From CAYLNK01 sp964384675 (GTDB lineage Bacteria > Acidobacteriota > Thermoanaerobaculia > UBA5066), in assembly GCA_964384675.1 (NCBI GenBank), contig CAYLNK010000002.1, forward strand, positions 1 through 64,000: a stretch of 64,000 bases of DNA, in the 5' to 3' direction. Of the stretch, positions 1-7,833 are shown one piece after another. The position numbers were made by a program, and so were the translations under genes. Position 1 is the first letter of the stretch. Each line of letters starts with the position of its first letter. The notes under the pieces are model-generated. The model was not told the DNA's origin. It saw only the letters and a program-made list of their open reading frames with translations, and did no database searches.

Positions 1-1
1 G

Positions 2-649
2 GCGGCGGCCCGGCAGGTCGCGGCCGAGACGATCGAATCGACGACCCGCGACCTGGAGAGCTCCGTGAAGGAGATCGTCGCGGCCGCCGAGCTCGCTCAG
101 AACGAGGGCTCGGGCCCGATCGCGCGGGCCGCGGCGGCCGCCGAGCTGGAGCGGACCGGCCGGCGTCTCCTCGAGCACGTGACCCGCCGCGAGACGGGTG
201 CGCACCGCGCCGTCCAGGCCGTTCCGCGCGCCCTCCTCGTCGACGACAACGACGAGAACCGGGAGCTGATCGCGCACATGCTCCGCTCCCGCGGGGTGGA
301 GGTCACGGCGGTCGGCTCGGGGCGCGACGCGATCGACGTGGCGGCGCGCCTGGAGCTCGACTTCGTCCTGCTGGACGTCCAGATGCCGGAGATGGACGGC
401 TACGAGGTGGTGCGCCGCCTGCGCGCGCTGCCCGGCGGCGGGGCGCTCCCCGTGGTCGCGCTGACCGCGCTCACGTCGGAGTCGGTGCGGAGCCAGTGCC
501 TCGAGGAGGGGATGGACGACTTCGTGTCGAAGCCGGTCACGCTCGCCCGCGTCGCCGAGCTGGTGCGGCGCTGGGGGAAGAGGGGCGATCGCGAGGCGCT
601 ACCAGCGGACCCGGTAGAGCATCCAGTAGACGACGACTCCGGTCACTGA
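2..649 (+). CDS. Receiver-domain (REC) protein, 5'-truncated by window edge
   Basis: The reading frame is open from the first bases of the window, so this is the C-terminal part of a longer protein, possibly a hybrid histidine kinase. Counting from the GTG at 65, a classical CheY-like receiver domain spans about residues 55-172: acidic pair VDDND at 59-63, phospho-acceptor Asp104 in VLLD, Thr134 in the ALT motif and Lys156 in SKP. The upstream part is Ala/Glu-rich and helical, like a linker or dimerisation segment. There is no output domain after the receiver, only a short acidic tail. The last 51 bases overlap the 3' end of the convergent DUF420 gene. Known for the family: phosphorylation by a kinase. 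The identity of the missing N-terminus is unknown. Confidence 0.85.
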   Translation, partial: AAARQVAAETIESTTRDLESSVKEIVAAAELAQNEGSGPIARAAAAAELERTGRRLLEHVTRRETGAHRAVQAVPRALLVDDNDENRELIAHMLRSRGVEVTAVGSGRDAIDVAARLELDFVLLDVQMPEMDGYEVVRRLRALPGGGALPVVALTALTSESVRSQCLEEGMDDFVSKPVTLARVAELVRRWGKRGDREALPADPVEHPVDDDSGH

Positions 650-1018
650 GACGTAGAGCCAGATCGGCAGCGTGATCCGGGCCAGCCGCCGGTGCCGCGC
701 CAAGCGCCCCGTCCGCGCCAGGACGAAGACCGTCACGGCCAACGGGGCGAGCGCCATGGCGAGCACCGTGTGCGTCAGCAGGATGCCGAGGTAGATCGTC
801 CGCGCGGTCCCCGTGCCGGGGAAGAGGACCCGGCCCACGTTGACGTGGTAGACGAGGTACGAGACGAGGAAGAGCGCCGAGGTCGTCAACGCCGCCGTCA
901 TGACCCGCCGGTGCGCGTCGAGCCGCCGCTGTCTCACCAGCAGGTAGCCGGTCAGCAGGAGGAGCGCGCTCGTCGTGTTCAGGAGCGCGTTGAGGGTCGG
1001 CAGGTCGCGGAGCGTCAC
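599..1018 (-). CDS. DUF420 membrane protein, CtaM/YozB-like oxidase biogenesis factor
   Basis: A 139-residue protein with four predicted membrane helices and conserved-looking histidines (AHRR near residue 30, YHVN near 50). This matches the DUF420 family. Family members YozB/CtaM in Firmicutes are needed for maturation of heme A-containing oxidases, so a role in cytochrome oxidase assembly is likely. I chose the GTG at 1018 because it overlaps the stop of the upstream ABC permease as GTGA, the same 4-base coupling used elsewhere in this operon; the open frame continues upstream but only as a shadow of the permease. It is the last gene of the minus-strand operon starting at 5439. Its 3' end overlaps the convergent receiver gene. 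Confidence 0.8.
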   Translation of the reverse strand: MTLRDLPTLNALLNTTSALLLLTGYLLVRQRRLDAHRRVMTAALTTSALFLVSYLVYHVNVGRVLFPGTGTARTIYLGILLTHTVLAMALAPLAVTVFVLARTGRLARHRRLARITLPIWLYVSVTGVVVYWMLYRVRW

Positions 1019-1788
1019 CCGCGTCCCTTGCGGCGCTCCGGACCCGACGGGTTCCTCGCCACCACGAACGCCGCGAGCGCGAACGTGGCGATCCCGAAGG
1101 CAGCGGTGACGCCGACGGAGAGCCCGAAATCGGGGAGCCCGGTGACGCCCGGAGACAGCCCCTCCCGCAGCGCGGCCACGCCGTACGTCAGCGGGTTCAC
1201 CGCCATCACGCCCCGGAGCCACGCGGGCGCGGTCGCGAGGGGAAAGAAGGACCCGGAGAGGAGCCACATCGGCATCAGGAAGAGGTTCATCACCGCGTGG
1301 AAGCCCTGCGTCGACTCGAGCGACCACGCGATCGCGAAGCCGAGGCCCGTCAGCGCGAAAGAGACGAGGACCAGGACGAGGAGCGCCTCCGCGAACGCCA
1401 GGCTCCTCCACGGCAGCCCGAGGAGCGGGACGAGGAGGAGGAGGCTCGCGCCCTGGAGGAGGCCGAGCACGGTGCCGCCCAGGATCTTCCCGAGCGCGAT
1501 CTGGAACGGCGCGACCGGGGAGACGAGGACCGACTGGAGGAACCCCTCGCGGCGGTCCTCGATGACCGAGATCGTCGCGAAGATCGAGGCGAAGAGGACG
1601 ACGAGGATGACGGTGCCGGGGAAGAAGTAGGCCGAGAAGGAGCTTCCCGACGACCGGAACGACGAGCCGAATCCGGAGCCGAGGAGGACCCATGCGAAGA
1701 GGGGCGGGACGACGGCGCCGACGATCCGGCTCGGCTGGCGGAAGAAGCGAACGAGCTCGCGCCGCGCCAGGGCCAGGGCCGGGCTCAC
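1015..1788 (-). CDS. ABC-2 type transporter permease
   Basis: A 257-residue integral membrane protein with about six hydrophobic segments. It has the ABC-2 permease layout: a cytoplasmic N-terminal stretch (RRELVRFFRQPSR), a long first loop after helix 1, and the typical RREGFLQSVLVSPV element after helix 2. The start is GTG and overlaps the TGA of the ATPase gene by GTGA, so the two products are probably made as a transporter pair. Lying between heme O synthase and DUF420 suggests an export step in oxidase or heme biogenesis. The substrate cannot be read from the sequence; DrrB-like drug-efflux permeases look similar. Confidence 0.88.
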   Translation of the reverse strand: MSPALALARRELVRFFRQPSRIVGAVVPPLFAWVLLGSGFGSSFRSSGSSFSAYFFPGTVILVVLFASIFATISVIEDRREGFLQSVLVSPVAPFQIALGKILGGTVLGLLQGASLLLLVPLLGLPWRSLAFAEALLVLVLVSFALTGLGFAIAWSLESTQGFHAVMNLFLMPMWLLSGSFFPLATAPAWLRGVMAVNPLTYGVAALREGLSPGVTGLPDFGLSVGVTAAFGIATFALAAFVVARNPSGPERRKGRG

Positions 1789-2729
1789 TCGTCGGCCTCC
1801 CGGAAGCGCCGGCCCGTCTTGGCGACGAAGACGTCCTCGAGCGACGGGGCGCCGAGCGTCACGGAGCGGAACCGGCCGGGGAACGCCTCCACCAGCGGAG
1901 GGATGAACTCGTGGGCGACCCGCGGCTGGAGGCGCACCGTCGGCCCGACGGTCGTGGGCGTCCCGGCCTGGGCTCCGAAGCGGGCGACGATCTCCCCGGC
2001 CAGGCGGGGCGCGTCCTCGGGCTCGGGCGTCTCGACCACGAGGACGTCGCCGCCGAGCGTCTGCTTCAGCTCGCGCGGAGTCCCGAGGGCCAGGAGGTGA
2101 CCCCGGTCGAGGATGCCGATCCGGTCGGAAGCCTCGGCCTCGTCGAAGAGGTGTGTCGTGATGAGCACGCAGGTCCTGTCCTTGTGGGCGAGCTCGCGGA
2201 GCAGCTCGCGCAGGTCGCGGCGGGCCCCCGGGTCGAGCCCGGTCGAGGGCTCGTCGAGGAGGAGCACCGTGGGGCGGTGGAGGAGCGACTTGGCGAGCTC
2301 GACGCGGCGCGCGAGACCGCCGGAGAGCGTCTCGACGAGGTCCGTCTTGCGGTCCAGGATCGAGAAGCGCGCGAGGAGCTCCTCGCCCCGGGTCCGGAGG
2401 GCCTCGCCCGAGAGCCCGTACAGCTCCCCCTGGATCCGCACGTTCTCCCAGACGGTCAGCTTCTTGTCGAGGCTGGGCGCCTGGAAAACGACGCCGAGCG
2501 CGCGCCGGAGGGCCTGCAGGTCCCGCTCCGGCGAGAGCCCCTGCACGAGGAAGCTCCCCGAGGAGGGCGGCAGGAGCGTCGCCAGGATCCGGAACAACGT
2601 GGTCTTGCCGCCGCCGTTCGGGCCGAGCAGGCTGAACACCTCGCCGGGCTCGACGGCGAGCGAGACGCGATCGAGGGCGACACGATCCCCGTAGCGGCGG
2701 GTCAGCTCGCGGACGTCGACGGCGGGCAC
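1785..2729 (-). CDS. ABC transporter ATP-binding protein
   Basis: A 314-residue ATPase of the DrrA/NodI/CcmA type. Walker A is GPNGGGKT at residues 36-43, with Gly instead of the usual Ser before GKT. The Q-loop glutamine is in VVFQAPS, the signature LSGG is at 135-138, Walker B ends in LLLDEP around 160, and the H-loop histidine is in ITTHLFDEAE. A C-terminal extension of about 100 residues follows the nucleotide-binding domain, as in DUF4162-type DrrA proteins. The gene starts 4 bases after ctaB ends and overlaps the downstream permease, so it belongs to the heme A operon. The substrate is unknown. Confidence 0.9.
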   Translation of the reverse strand: MPAVDVRELTRRYGDRVALDRVSLAVEPGEVFSLLGPNGGGKTTLFRILATLLPPSSGSFLVQGLSPERDLQALRRALGVVFQAPSLDKKLTVWENVRIQGELYGLSGEALRTRGEELLARFSILDRKTDLVETLSGGLARRVELAKSLLHRPTVLLLDEPSTGLDPGARRDLRELLRELAHKDRTCVLITTHLFDEAEASDRIGILDRGHLLALGTPRELKQTLGGDVLVVETPEPEDAPRLAGEIVARFGAQAGTPTTVGPTVRLQPRVAHEFIPPLVEAFPGRFRSVTLGAPSLEDVFVAKTGRRFREADE

Positions 2730-2733
2730 GCGG

Positions 2734-3600
2734 TCAGGCGATCCGGTCGACGACCAGGAGGAGCAGGATCGCGGGGAGCCAGGCGATCGAGAACAGGAAC
2801 AGCGTCAGGGCCGTCGCGTCCGTGGTGCGGCGCGCGAAGCGCCAGCCGAGGAGCAGGAAGAGGCCGGAGAGGAGGAACGCGATCACGCCGTACAGCGTGC
2901 CGGCCATCCCGGTGAACGACGGCAGAAGGCTGATCGGCAGCAGCGCGACGCACCAGAGGAGCGCTTCGCGGCCGGAGCGGCGCCCCGACGGGTCGACCGT
3001 CGCCAGGATGCGGATCCCGGCGCGCCCGTAGTCCTCGCGGTGGCGCCAGCCGATCGCGAGGAAGTGAGGCAGCTGCCAGACGAAGAGGATGGCGAACAGC
3101 ACCAGGCCGGGCGTCCCGATGGCGCCGGTGACGGCCGTGTAGCCGCCCAGGGGCGGGAGGGCGCCCGGGATCGCCCCGACGATCGTCGACAGCGGCGAGC
3201 GGGTCTTCAGCGGCGTGTAGGCGAAGACGTAGCTCGTCAGGGTGAGGGCGGCGAGGAGAGCCGTCAGCGCGTTCGCGAAGAGGTAGAGCTGAACCGTCCC
3301 CGCCACCGAAACCAGGAGGGCGAACGAGAAGGCGAGGCCGACGGGGAGGCGTCCGTCGGGGAGCGGACGGTTGCGTGTGCGCGCCATCCGCCGGTCCACC
3401 TCCACCTCCCAGAGCTGGTTGAACGCGCTGGTGCCGCTCGCGACGAGCGCGGTGCCGGCGAGCGTGTGGAGGAGGAGCCCGAGGTCGATCGAGGAGAGCG
3501 AGCCCTCGAGACCCGCGACGAACCCGACGGCGGCGGTGAGCACCACGAAGAACGTGATCCGGGGCTTGGTCAGCGAGATCAGGTCGCGCAGCGTGCTCAC
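2734..3600 (-). CDS. ctaB: Protoheme IX farnesyltransferase (heme O synthase)
   Basis: A 288-residue UbiA-superfamily prenyltransferase that converts heme B to heme O, the precursor of heme A. The first Asp-rich motif reads NQLWEVEVDRRMARTRNRP near residues 60-80, as in CtaB/CyoE. The second is in a WRHREDYGRAG segment near residue 190. About eight to nine membrane helices are visible, and the N-terminus SLTKPRITFF is typical of the family. I take the GTG at 3600 as start because it overlaps the ctaA stop by GTGA; the longer open frame upstream is antisense noise over ctaA. It acts in the inner membrane with CtaA. Confidence 0.95.
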   Translation of the reverse strand: MSTLRDLISLTKPRITFFVVLTAAVGFVAGLEGSLSSIDLGLLLHTLAGTALVASGTSAFNQLWEVEVDRRMARTRNRPLPDGRLPVGLAFSFALLVSVAGTVQLYLFANALTALLAALTLTSYVFAYTPLKTRSPLSTIVGAIPGALPPLGGYTAVTGAIGTPGLVLFAILFVWQLPHFLAIGWRHREDYGRAGIRILATVDPSGRRSGREALLWCVALLPISLLPSFTGMAGTLYGVIAFLLSGLFLLLGWRFARRTTDATALTLFLFSIAWLPAILLLLVVDRIA

Positions 3601-4565
3601 GCGGGGACCCCCGCTGCGGCGGGCGCGGCCGGGGACGAGGCCACCGAGGCCCGTGACGGCACCGGGCGCAGCGCCCGCGCCAGCGTCTGGGCCGCGGCGA
3701 CGCCGACGACCCAGGTGAGCGCGCCCATCGCGAGGTGCGCCGTGGTCACCGGTACCGCCTTCCTCGTGTAGACCGAGAGGCCGCCGAGGACGACCTGGGT
3801 GACCAGGAGGGCGATCCACGCGCTTCCGAGGAAGCCGAGAAGCCGCGACGCGGGGGCGAGGCGCCGGAGCGCGAACGCCGCCGAGAGGACGAGGACCGTC
3901 ACGAGGAGGGCTCCCGCCCGGTGCGACATGTGGATCGCCACGCCGCGCTGCACCATCTGCGTGGCCGTGGGCCAGAGCCGGCCGAACGCGAGCGGGAGGT
4001 CCGGGACCGCGAGCCCGGCCGCGGTGTGGCGCATCACGGCGCCGAGGAGGATCTGGAGGTAGACGGCGGCCGCCGCCCAGAGCGCCGCCCGGTACGCGAG
4101 CCGGAGGGGCCTTTCGGGCGCCGCAGAGACGAGCGACCCGTCCTCGAAGCCGGGGCTCGCCCGGAGGGCCAGCGAGACGCACAGGGCGAAGACGATCTCG
4201 GCGAGCCCGGCGTGGGCCGACGACACGGCGGGCGGGAGCAGGAAGAGGACGGTGACGCCGCCCAGAACCGCCTGGAGCAGGATCGCGACGAACGCCAGGA
4301 CCGAGAGGATCCGCAGATCGCGGCGCCGCGAGAAGCGCCACACGATCGCGACCTGGATCCCGACGAGGAACGAGACCGCCGCCGCCACGAGCCGGTGCCC
4401 GTGCTCGTAGAAGATCCCGCCCACCATCGGCGGCATCAGACGGCCGTACGAGAGCGGCCAGTCCGGCACCGCGAGGCCCGACTCCGTCGAGGTCACGAGC
4501 GCGCCGGCCACCAGGAGCAGAAAGACGCCCGTCGCCACGACGCGGGTGGTGTGCTTGACGATCAC
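3597..4565 (-). CDS. ctaA: Heme A synthase (COX15/CtaA family)
   Basis: A 322-residue membrane protein with eight predicted helices in two homologous halves. Each half carries the expected histidines: EHGHRL (about 63-68) and the SAHAG element in the first half, then MSHRAG and TTAHLA in the second. The repeated GLAVPDWPLSYGRLMP / GLAVPDLPLAFGRLWP loops are characteristic of CtaA. The protein oxidises heme O to heme A for aa3-type cytochrome oxidase. It lies 28 bases after the copper-type lipoprotein gene and overlaps ctaB by 4 bases. Confidence 0.95.
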   Translation of the reverse strand: MIVKHTTRVVATGVFLLLVAGALVTSTESGLAVPDWPLSYGRLMPPMVGGIFYEHGHRLVAAAVSFLVGIQVAIVWRFSRRRDLRILSVLAFVAILLQAVLGGVTVLFLLPPAVSSAHAGLAEIVFALCVSLALRASPGFEDGSLVSAAPERPLRLAYRAALWAAAAVYLQILLGAVMRHTAAGLAVPDLPLAFGRLWPTATQMVQRGVAIHMSHRAGALLVTVLVLSAAFALRRLAPASRLLGFLGSAWIALLVTQVVLGGLSVYTRKAVPVTTAHLAMGALTWVVGVAAAQTLARALRPVPSRASVASSPAAPAAAGVPA

Positions 4566-4593
4566 GTCGGGGTCGGTCTCCTCGCCGCTCGCC

Positions 4594-5439
4594 TCAGGCA
4601 GCCGGCTTGAACGTCCAGGTGGTGGCCTTGGCTTCCTTGTCTCCCACGGTCACCTGCTGCGTCTGGGTGCCGAGCTTCTCGTGCCACGCCTCGACCGTGT
4701 AGGTGCCCGGCGGGAGGTCCTTGATGGTGAACGTGCCGTCGGCCGCGGTCACCCCGAAGAACGGGTGAGGGAGGACGCCGGCGTACGACAGCATCCAGCC
4801 GTGCACGTCGCACTTGATCTTGACCATCACCTCGGGCTTGTCGAACTTCTTGGTGTACTTCATCCCCTGCACGGGCATTCCCAGGTTGAACGCCTCGTTC
4901 TTCTCGGGCAGGGCGTGGATGTTGTGGAGCGTCGCGTCGCTGTTGAGGATCTCGAGCGGCTGGCCCGCGACGATCCCGAAGACGTGCGGGTGGTACATGC
5001 ACCCCTGCTGGTCGATCTGCACGGGCGTCGTCGGGACCGGGTAGGTCCCCTTGATCCCGTCCTTGACGTAGACGAAGACGTGCTGGAGGCCCTTGTCGGG
5101 GCCCACGACGAGGTCTTCCTTGGCCACCTCCGACGCGTGCGCCTTGGTGCAGAAAGCGTCGGCCGTCATCTTGATCTTCTCGGCGATCGGGACCTCGCCG
5201 TCGAACGTGATCTTGCCGGTGATCGAGGCCGTACCGGTGGCTCCTGCGGCCGGGGCCGCCGCCGCGGCCGGGGCGGCTCCGCCCTCCGCCCCCGCCTTCT
5301 TCGCTCCGGCGGCCTTCGGGCGATCCTCGTCCTCGTCCTCGCTCCCGCCCCCGCACGACACGGAGAGGGCGAGGCCCAGGCCCGCCACGGCGACGGCGGT
5401 CAGGATTCGGGCGGTGGCGGCGTTCTTCGGGCTCAGCAC
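4594..5439 (-). CDS. Exported cupredoxin-like lipoprotein with carboxypeptidase-regulatory domain
   Basis: A 281-residue protein starting at GTG 5439, with AAGGAGG seven bases upstream. A hydrophobic leader ends in a lipobox-like SVSC (Cys29). An Asp/Glu- then Ala-rich linker (30-70) follows. Residues 72-222 look like a cupredoxin-type beta-sandwich: candidate type-1 copper ligands are His172/His175 (LHNIH) and the cluster Cys210-x2-His213-x2-Met216 (CDVHGWM). CMYHPH at 147-152 adds further possible ligands. Residues 225-281 form a carboxypeptidase-regulatory-like domain (GTFTIKDLPPGTYTVEAWHE). Heading the ctaA-ctaB operon, it may handle copper or electrons for the oxidase; that is inference. 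Confidence 0.75.
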   Translation of the reverse strand: MLSPKNAATARILTAVAVAGLGLALSVSCGGGSEDEDEDRPKAAGAKKAGAEGGAAPAAAAAPAAGATGTASITGKITFDGEVPIAEKIKMTADAFCTKAHASEVAKEDLVVGPDKGLQHVFVYVKDGIKGTYPVPTTPVQIDQQGCMYHPHVFGIVAGQPLEILNSDATLHNIHALPEKNEAFNLGMPVQGMKYTKKFDKPEVMVKIKCDVHGWMLSYAGVLPHPFFGVTAADGTFTIKDLPPGTYTVEAWHEKLGTQTQQVTVGDKEAKATTWTFKPAA

Positions 5440-5575
5440 GATCGGGCCTCCTTGAAAACGGCGGGAAAGGGCGGCGGCGTGGGCCGTTCCGTCCGGCGGG
5501 GAATCCTAGCGGCGGGGCGGGGGGGCGTCAAACGGGGATCCGCCCCGGGCCCCTCTCGCGTAGAGTTCGGGCGTC
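5440..5575. other. Divergent intergenic region
   Basis: This 136-base spacer separates the divergent oxidase-biogenesis and racemase operons and should hold both promoters. I recognise only the Shine-Dalgarno of the leftward lipoprotein gene (AAGGAGG on the minus strand, 5447-5453). No convincing -35/-10 pair or operator is visible in this G+C-rich stretch. Confidence 0.5.
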
Positions 5576-6682
5576 ATGCACGTCGACTTCGCCCGCCTGT
5601 TCCACGTCGCGATGCCGCTCAAGTTCCGCTTCCGGACGTCCTTCGGCGAGACCACGACGAAGCGCTTCCTGCTGCTCGAGCTCCGCTCGGGCGAGCATGC
5701 GGGGTGGGGCGAGTGCGTGGCCGAGGAAGACCCGTTCTACTCGCCCGAGACGACGGCCACCGCCGAGCACGTCCTGTCCCGTCATCTCCTGCCGCTCGTC
5801 CTGGGGCGCGAGCTCGCGGGTCCCGAGGCGTTCGACGCTCTGGCCGCCCGCGTCCGCGGGCATCGGATGGCCAAGGGGGCCGTGGAGGCCGCGCTTCGCG
5901 ATCTGGCAGCGCGCGCGGCCGGGGTCTCGCTCGCCCGCTCGATCGGTGGATCGCGGATCGCGAACGAGGTCGGCGTCTCGCTCGGCCTCTCGTCCAGCGT
6001 CGCCGAGACCGTGGAGAACGTGAGGCGCCACGTGGGCCAGGGCTACCGGCGGATCAAGCTGAAGATCGAGCCGGGCGCGGACGTCGACCGGGTCTCGGCG
6101 ACACGGGAGGCGTTCCCCGACATCCCGCTCACGGTGGACGCGAACGCGGCGTATCGGCCCGAGCAGGCCGACCTCATCCGCGCGCTCGACCCGTTCCGGC
6201 TGGACTACATCGAGCAGCCCCTCCACCACGAGGACCTCCTCCGGCACGCCGAGCTCCAGAAGTCGATGCAGACCCCGATCTGCCTGGACGAGTCGATCCG
6301 ATCGGCCGAGGACGCCCGCGCCGCGATCGCCCTCGGGGCGTGCCGCGTGATCAACGTGAAGCTCGGGCGGGTGGGCGGCTACGGCGAGGCCCTCCGGATC
6401 CACGAGATCGCCGCCGCGGCCGGCGTCCCGCTGTGGTGCGGCGGCATGCTCGAGGCGGGCGTCGGCCGCGCGCACAACATCGCGCTGGCCAGCCTGCCGG
6501 CCTTCAGCAAGCCTGGCGACACGGCCTCCTCCTCGCGCTACTTCGAGGAGGACCTCGTCGAGCCGGCGCCGGAGGCCACCGACGGTCTCATGCCGGTGCC
6601 CACCGGGCCCGGGATCGGCGTCGAGGTGCGGCACGATCGCCTCCAGAGATTCGTGACCAGCGTGGCGGAGATCCGTCCGTGA
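5576..6682 (+). CDS. Enolase-superfamily N-succinylamino acid racemase / o-succinylbenzoate synthase
   Basis: A 368-residue protein of the MenC/NSAR subgroup of the enolase superfamily. The catalytic Lys pair is K161/K163 (KLKIEPG), metal ligands are Asp188 (VDAN), Glu213 (YIEQP) and Asp238 (LDES), and the opposite-face Lys is Lys262 (NVKLGR). GGMLEAGVGRAHNIALASL near 289-307 and the PGDTASSSRYF segment are typical of this subgroup, which often catalyses both OSBS and racemisation of N-succinyl amino acids. No other men genes are nearby, whereas an M20 hydrolase and a GNAT transferase follow with 4-base overlaps. I therefore favour racemase over menaquinone synthesis. OSBS or dipeptide epimerase activity remains possible. 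Confidence 0.87.
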   Translation: MHVDFARLFHVAMPLKFRFRTSFGETTTKRFLLLELRSGEHAGWGECVAEEDPFYSPETTATAEHVLSRHLLPLVLGRELAGPEAFDALAARVRGHRMAKGAVEAALRDLAARAAGVSLARSIGGSRIANEVGVSLGLSSSVAETVENVRRHVGQGYRRIKLKIEPGADVDRVSATREAFPDIPLTVDANAAYRPEQADLIRALDPFRLDYIEQPLHHEDLLRHAELQKSMQTPICLDESIRSAEDARAAIALGACRVINVKLGRVGGYGEALRIHEIAAAAGVPLWCGGMLEAGVGRAHNIALASLPAFSKPGDTASSSRYFEEDLVEPAPEATDGLMPVPTGPGIGVEVRHDRLQRFVTSVAEIRP

Positions 6683-7833
6683 GCGCGGCTCCGGAGCGGA
6701 TCGAAGCGCTCGCCGCGTATTTCACGGCACGCGCGGACGCGCTCCTCGCGGACCTCGAATCGCTCGTGACGCGCGAGAGCCCGTCGGAGGAGGCGGAGAA
6801 GGTCTCTGCCCTGGCGGCGTGGATCGCCGGCCGGCTCACGCGTTCGGGCCTGGTCCCCGAGGCCGTGCCGTGCGAGGGGCGCGGCGACGCCTTCCGGCTC
6901 CGGCTCGGAACGGGGGAGGGTGGCACGCTCCTGCTGGGGCACCTCGACACCGTGTGGCCGGCCGGAACGCTCGGCGAGATTCCGTTCCGGGTCGAGGACG
7001 GCAACGCGCGCGGCCCCGGCGTCTTCGACATGAAGGGCGGCATCGCCGTGGCGCTGTCGGTCCTCGACGCGATTGCCGAGGGTGCGGTCACGCCGGCCGC
7101 GCCGGTGACGCTGCTCCTCACGCCGGACGAGGAGATCGGGAGCCACGCGTCGCGCGACCTGCTGGTGGCCGAGGCCAGGCGGCGTCAGAGGGTGCTGGTG
7201 CTCGAGCCGTCGGGCGACGGCGGGGCGGCGAAGGTGGCCCGCAAGGGGACGGGCCTCGTCGTGGCCCGCTTCCACGGTGTCGCCTCGCACGCCGGGCTCG
7301 ACCCCGAGAAGGGGGCCTCGGCCCTCGCGGAGATGGCCCGGTACGTCCTCTACGCCGAGGCGCTCGCCGACCTCGCCGTCGGGACCAGCGTCGTGCCGAC
7401 CGTCGCGTCGGCGGGGACGAAGAGCAACGTGGTGCCCGAGCGGGCGGAGGTGACCGTGGACTACCGGGTGTGGGACGGCGCGGAAGGGGATCGCGTGACC
7501 TCGGCGCTCACGTCGTACCGCTGCGCCGATCCGCGCGTGACGGTCGAGGTCGAGGGGGGCGTCAACCGCCCGCCGATGGAGCCGAGCGACACCTCGCTCG
7601 CGATCCACCGTCGGGCCGCCGCGATCGCCGAGCGGCTCGGGTTCGCGCTGCCGGGGACCCGCGTGGGAGGCGGCTCCGACGGCAACCTGACGTCGGCCGC
7701 CGGCGTGTCGACCCTGGACGGTCTCGGCCCGGCCGGTGCCGGCGCGCACGCCCGGCACGAGAGGCTGGAGGTGGCCGACCTGCCCCGCCGCGCGGCCCTC
7801 CTCGCGGCGCTCCTCGAGGAGGTGCCGTCGTGA
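6679..7833 (+). CDS. M20-family metallohydrolase, probable N-succinyl-L-amino acid desuccinylase
   Basis: A 384-residue M20/ArgE-type peptidase starting at GTG 6679, which overlaps the racemase stop as GTGA. Metal and catalytic residues are visible: His88 and Asp90 in GHLDTVW, bridging Asp117 in FDMKGG, and the Glu pair 151-152 in TPDEEIG. The dimerisation-domain histidine is in VASHAG near residue 199, and the last metal His is in the GAGAHARHE stretch. Family members cleave N-acyl amino acids or dipeptides. Placed between an NSAR-type racemase and a GNAT transferase, the likely job is stereospecific removal of the succinyl group from the L-epimer. Glutamate carboxypeptidase-like activity is the alternative. 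Confidence 0.87.
   Translation: MSAAPERIEALAAYFTARADALLADLESLVTRESPSEEAEKVSALAAWIAGRLTRSGLVPEAVPCEGRGDAFRLRLGTGEGGTLLLGHLDTVWPAGTLGEIPFRVEDGNARGPGVFDMKGGIAVALSVLDAIAEGAVTPAAPVTLLLTPDEEIGSHASRDLLVAEARRRQRVLVLEPSGDGGAAKVARKGTGLVVARFHGVASHAGLDPEKGASALAEMARYVLYAEALADLAVGTSVVPTVASAGTKSNVVPERAEVTVDYRVWDGAEGDRVTSALTSYRCADPRVTVEVEGGVNRPPMEPSDTSLAIHRRAAAIAERLGFALPGTRVGGGSDGNLTSAAGVSTLDGLGPAGAGAHARHERLEVADLPRRAALLAALLEEVPS

Noticed and set aside
5576..6682. Menaquinone-pathway menC
   Set aside because: No other men genes nearby, and the coupled M20 and GNAT genes point to N-succinyl amino acid metabolism; dual activity remains possible.
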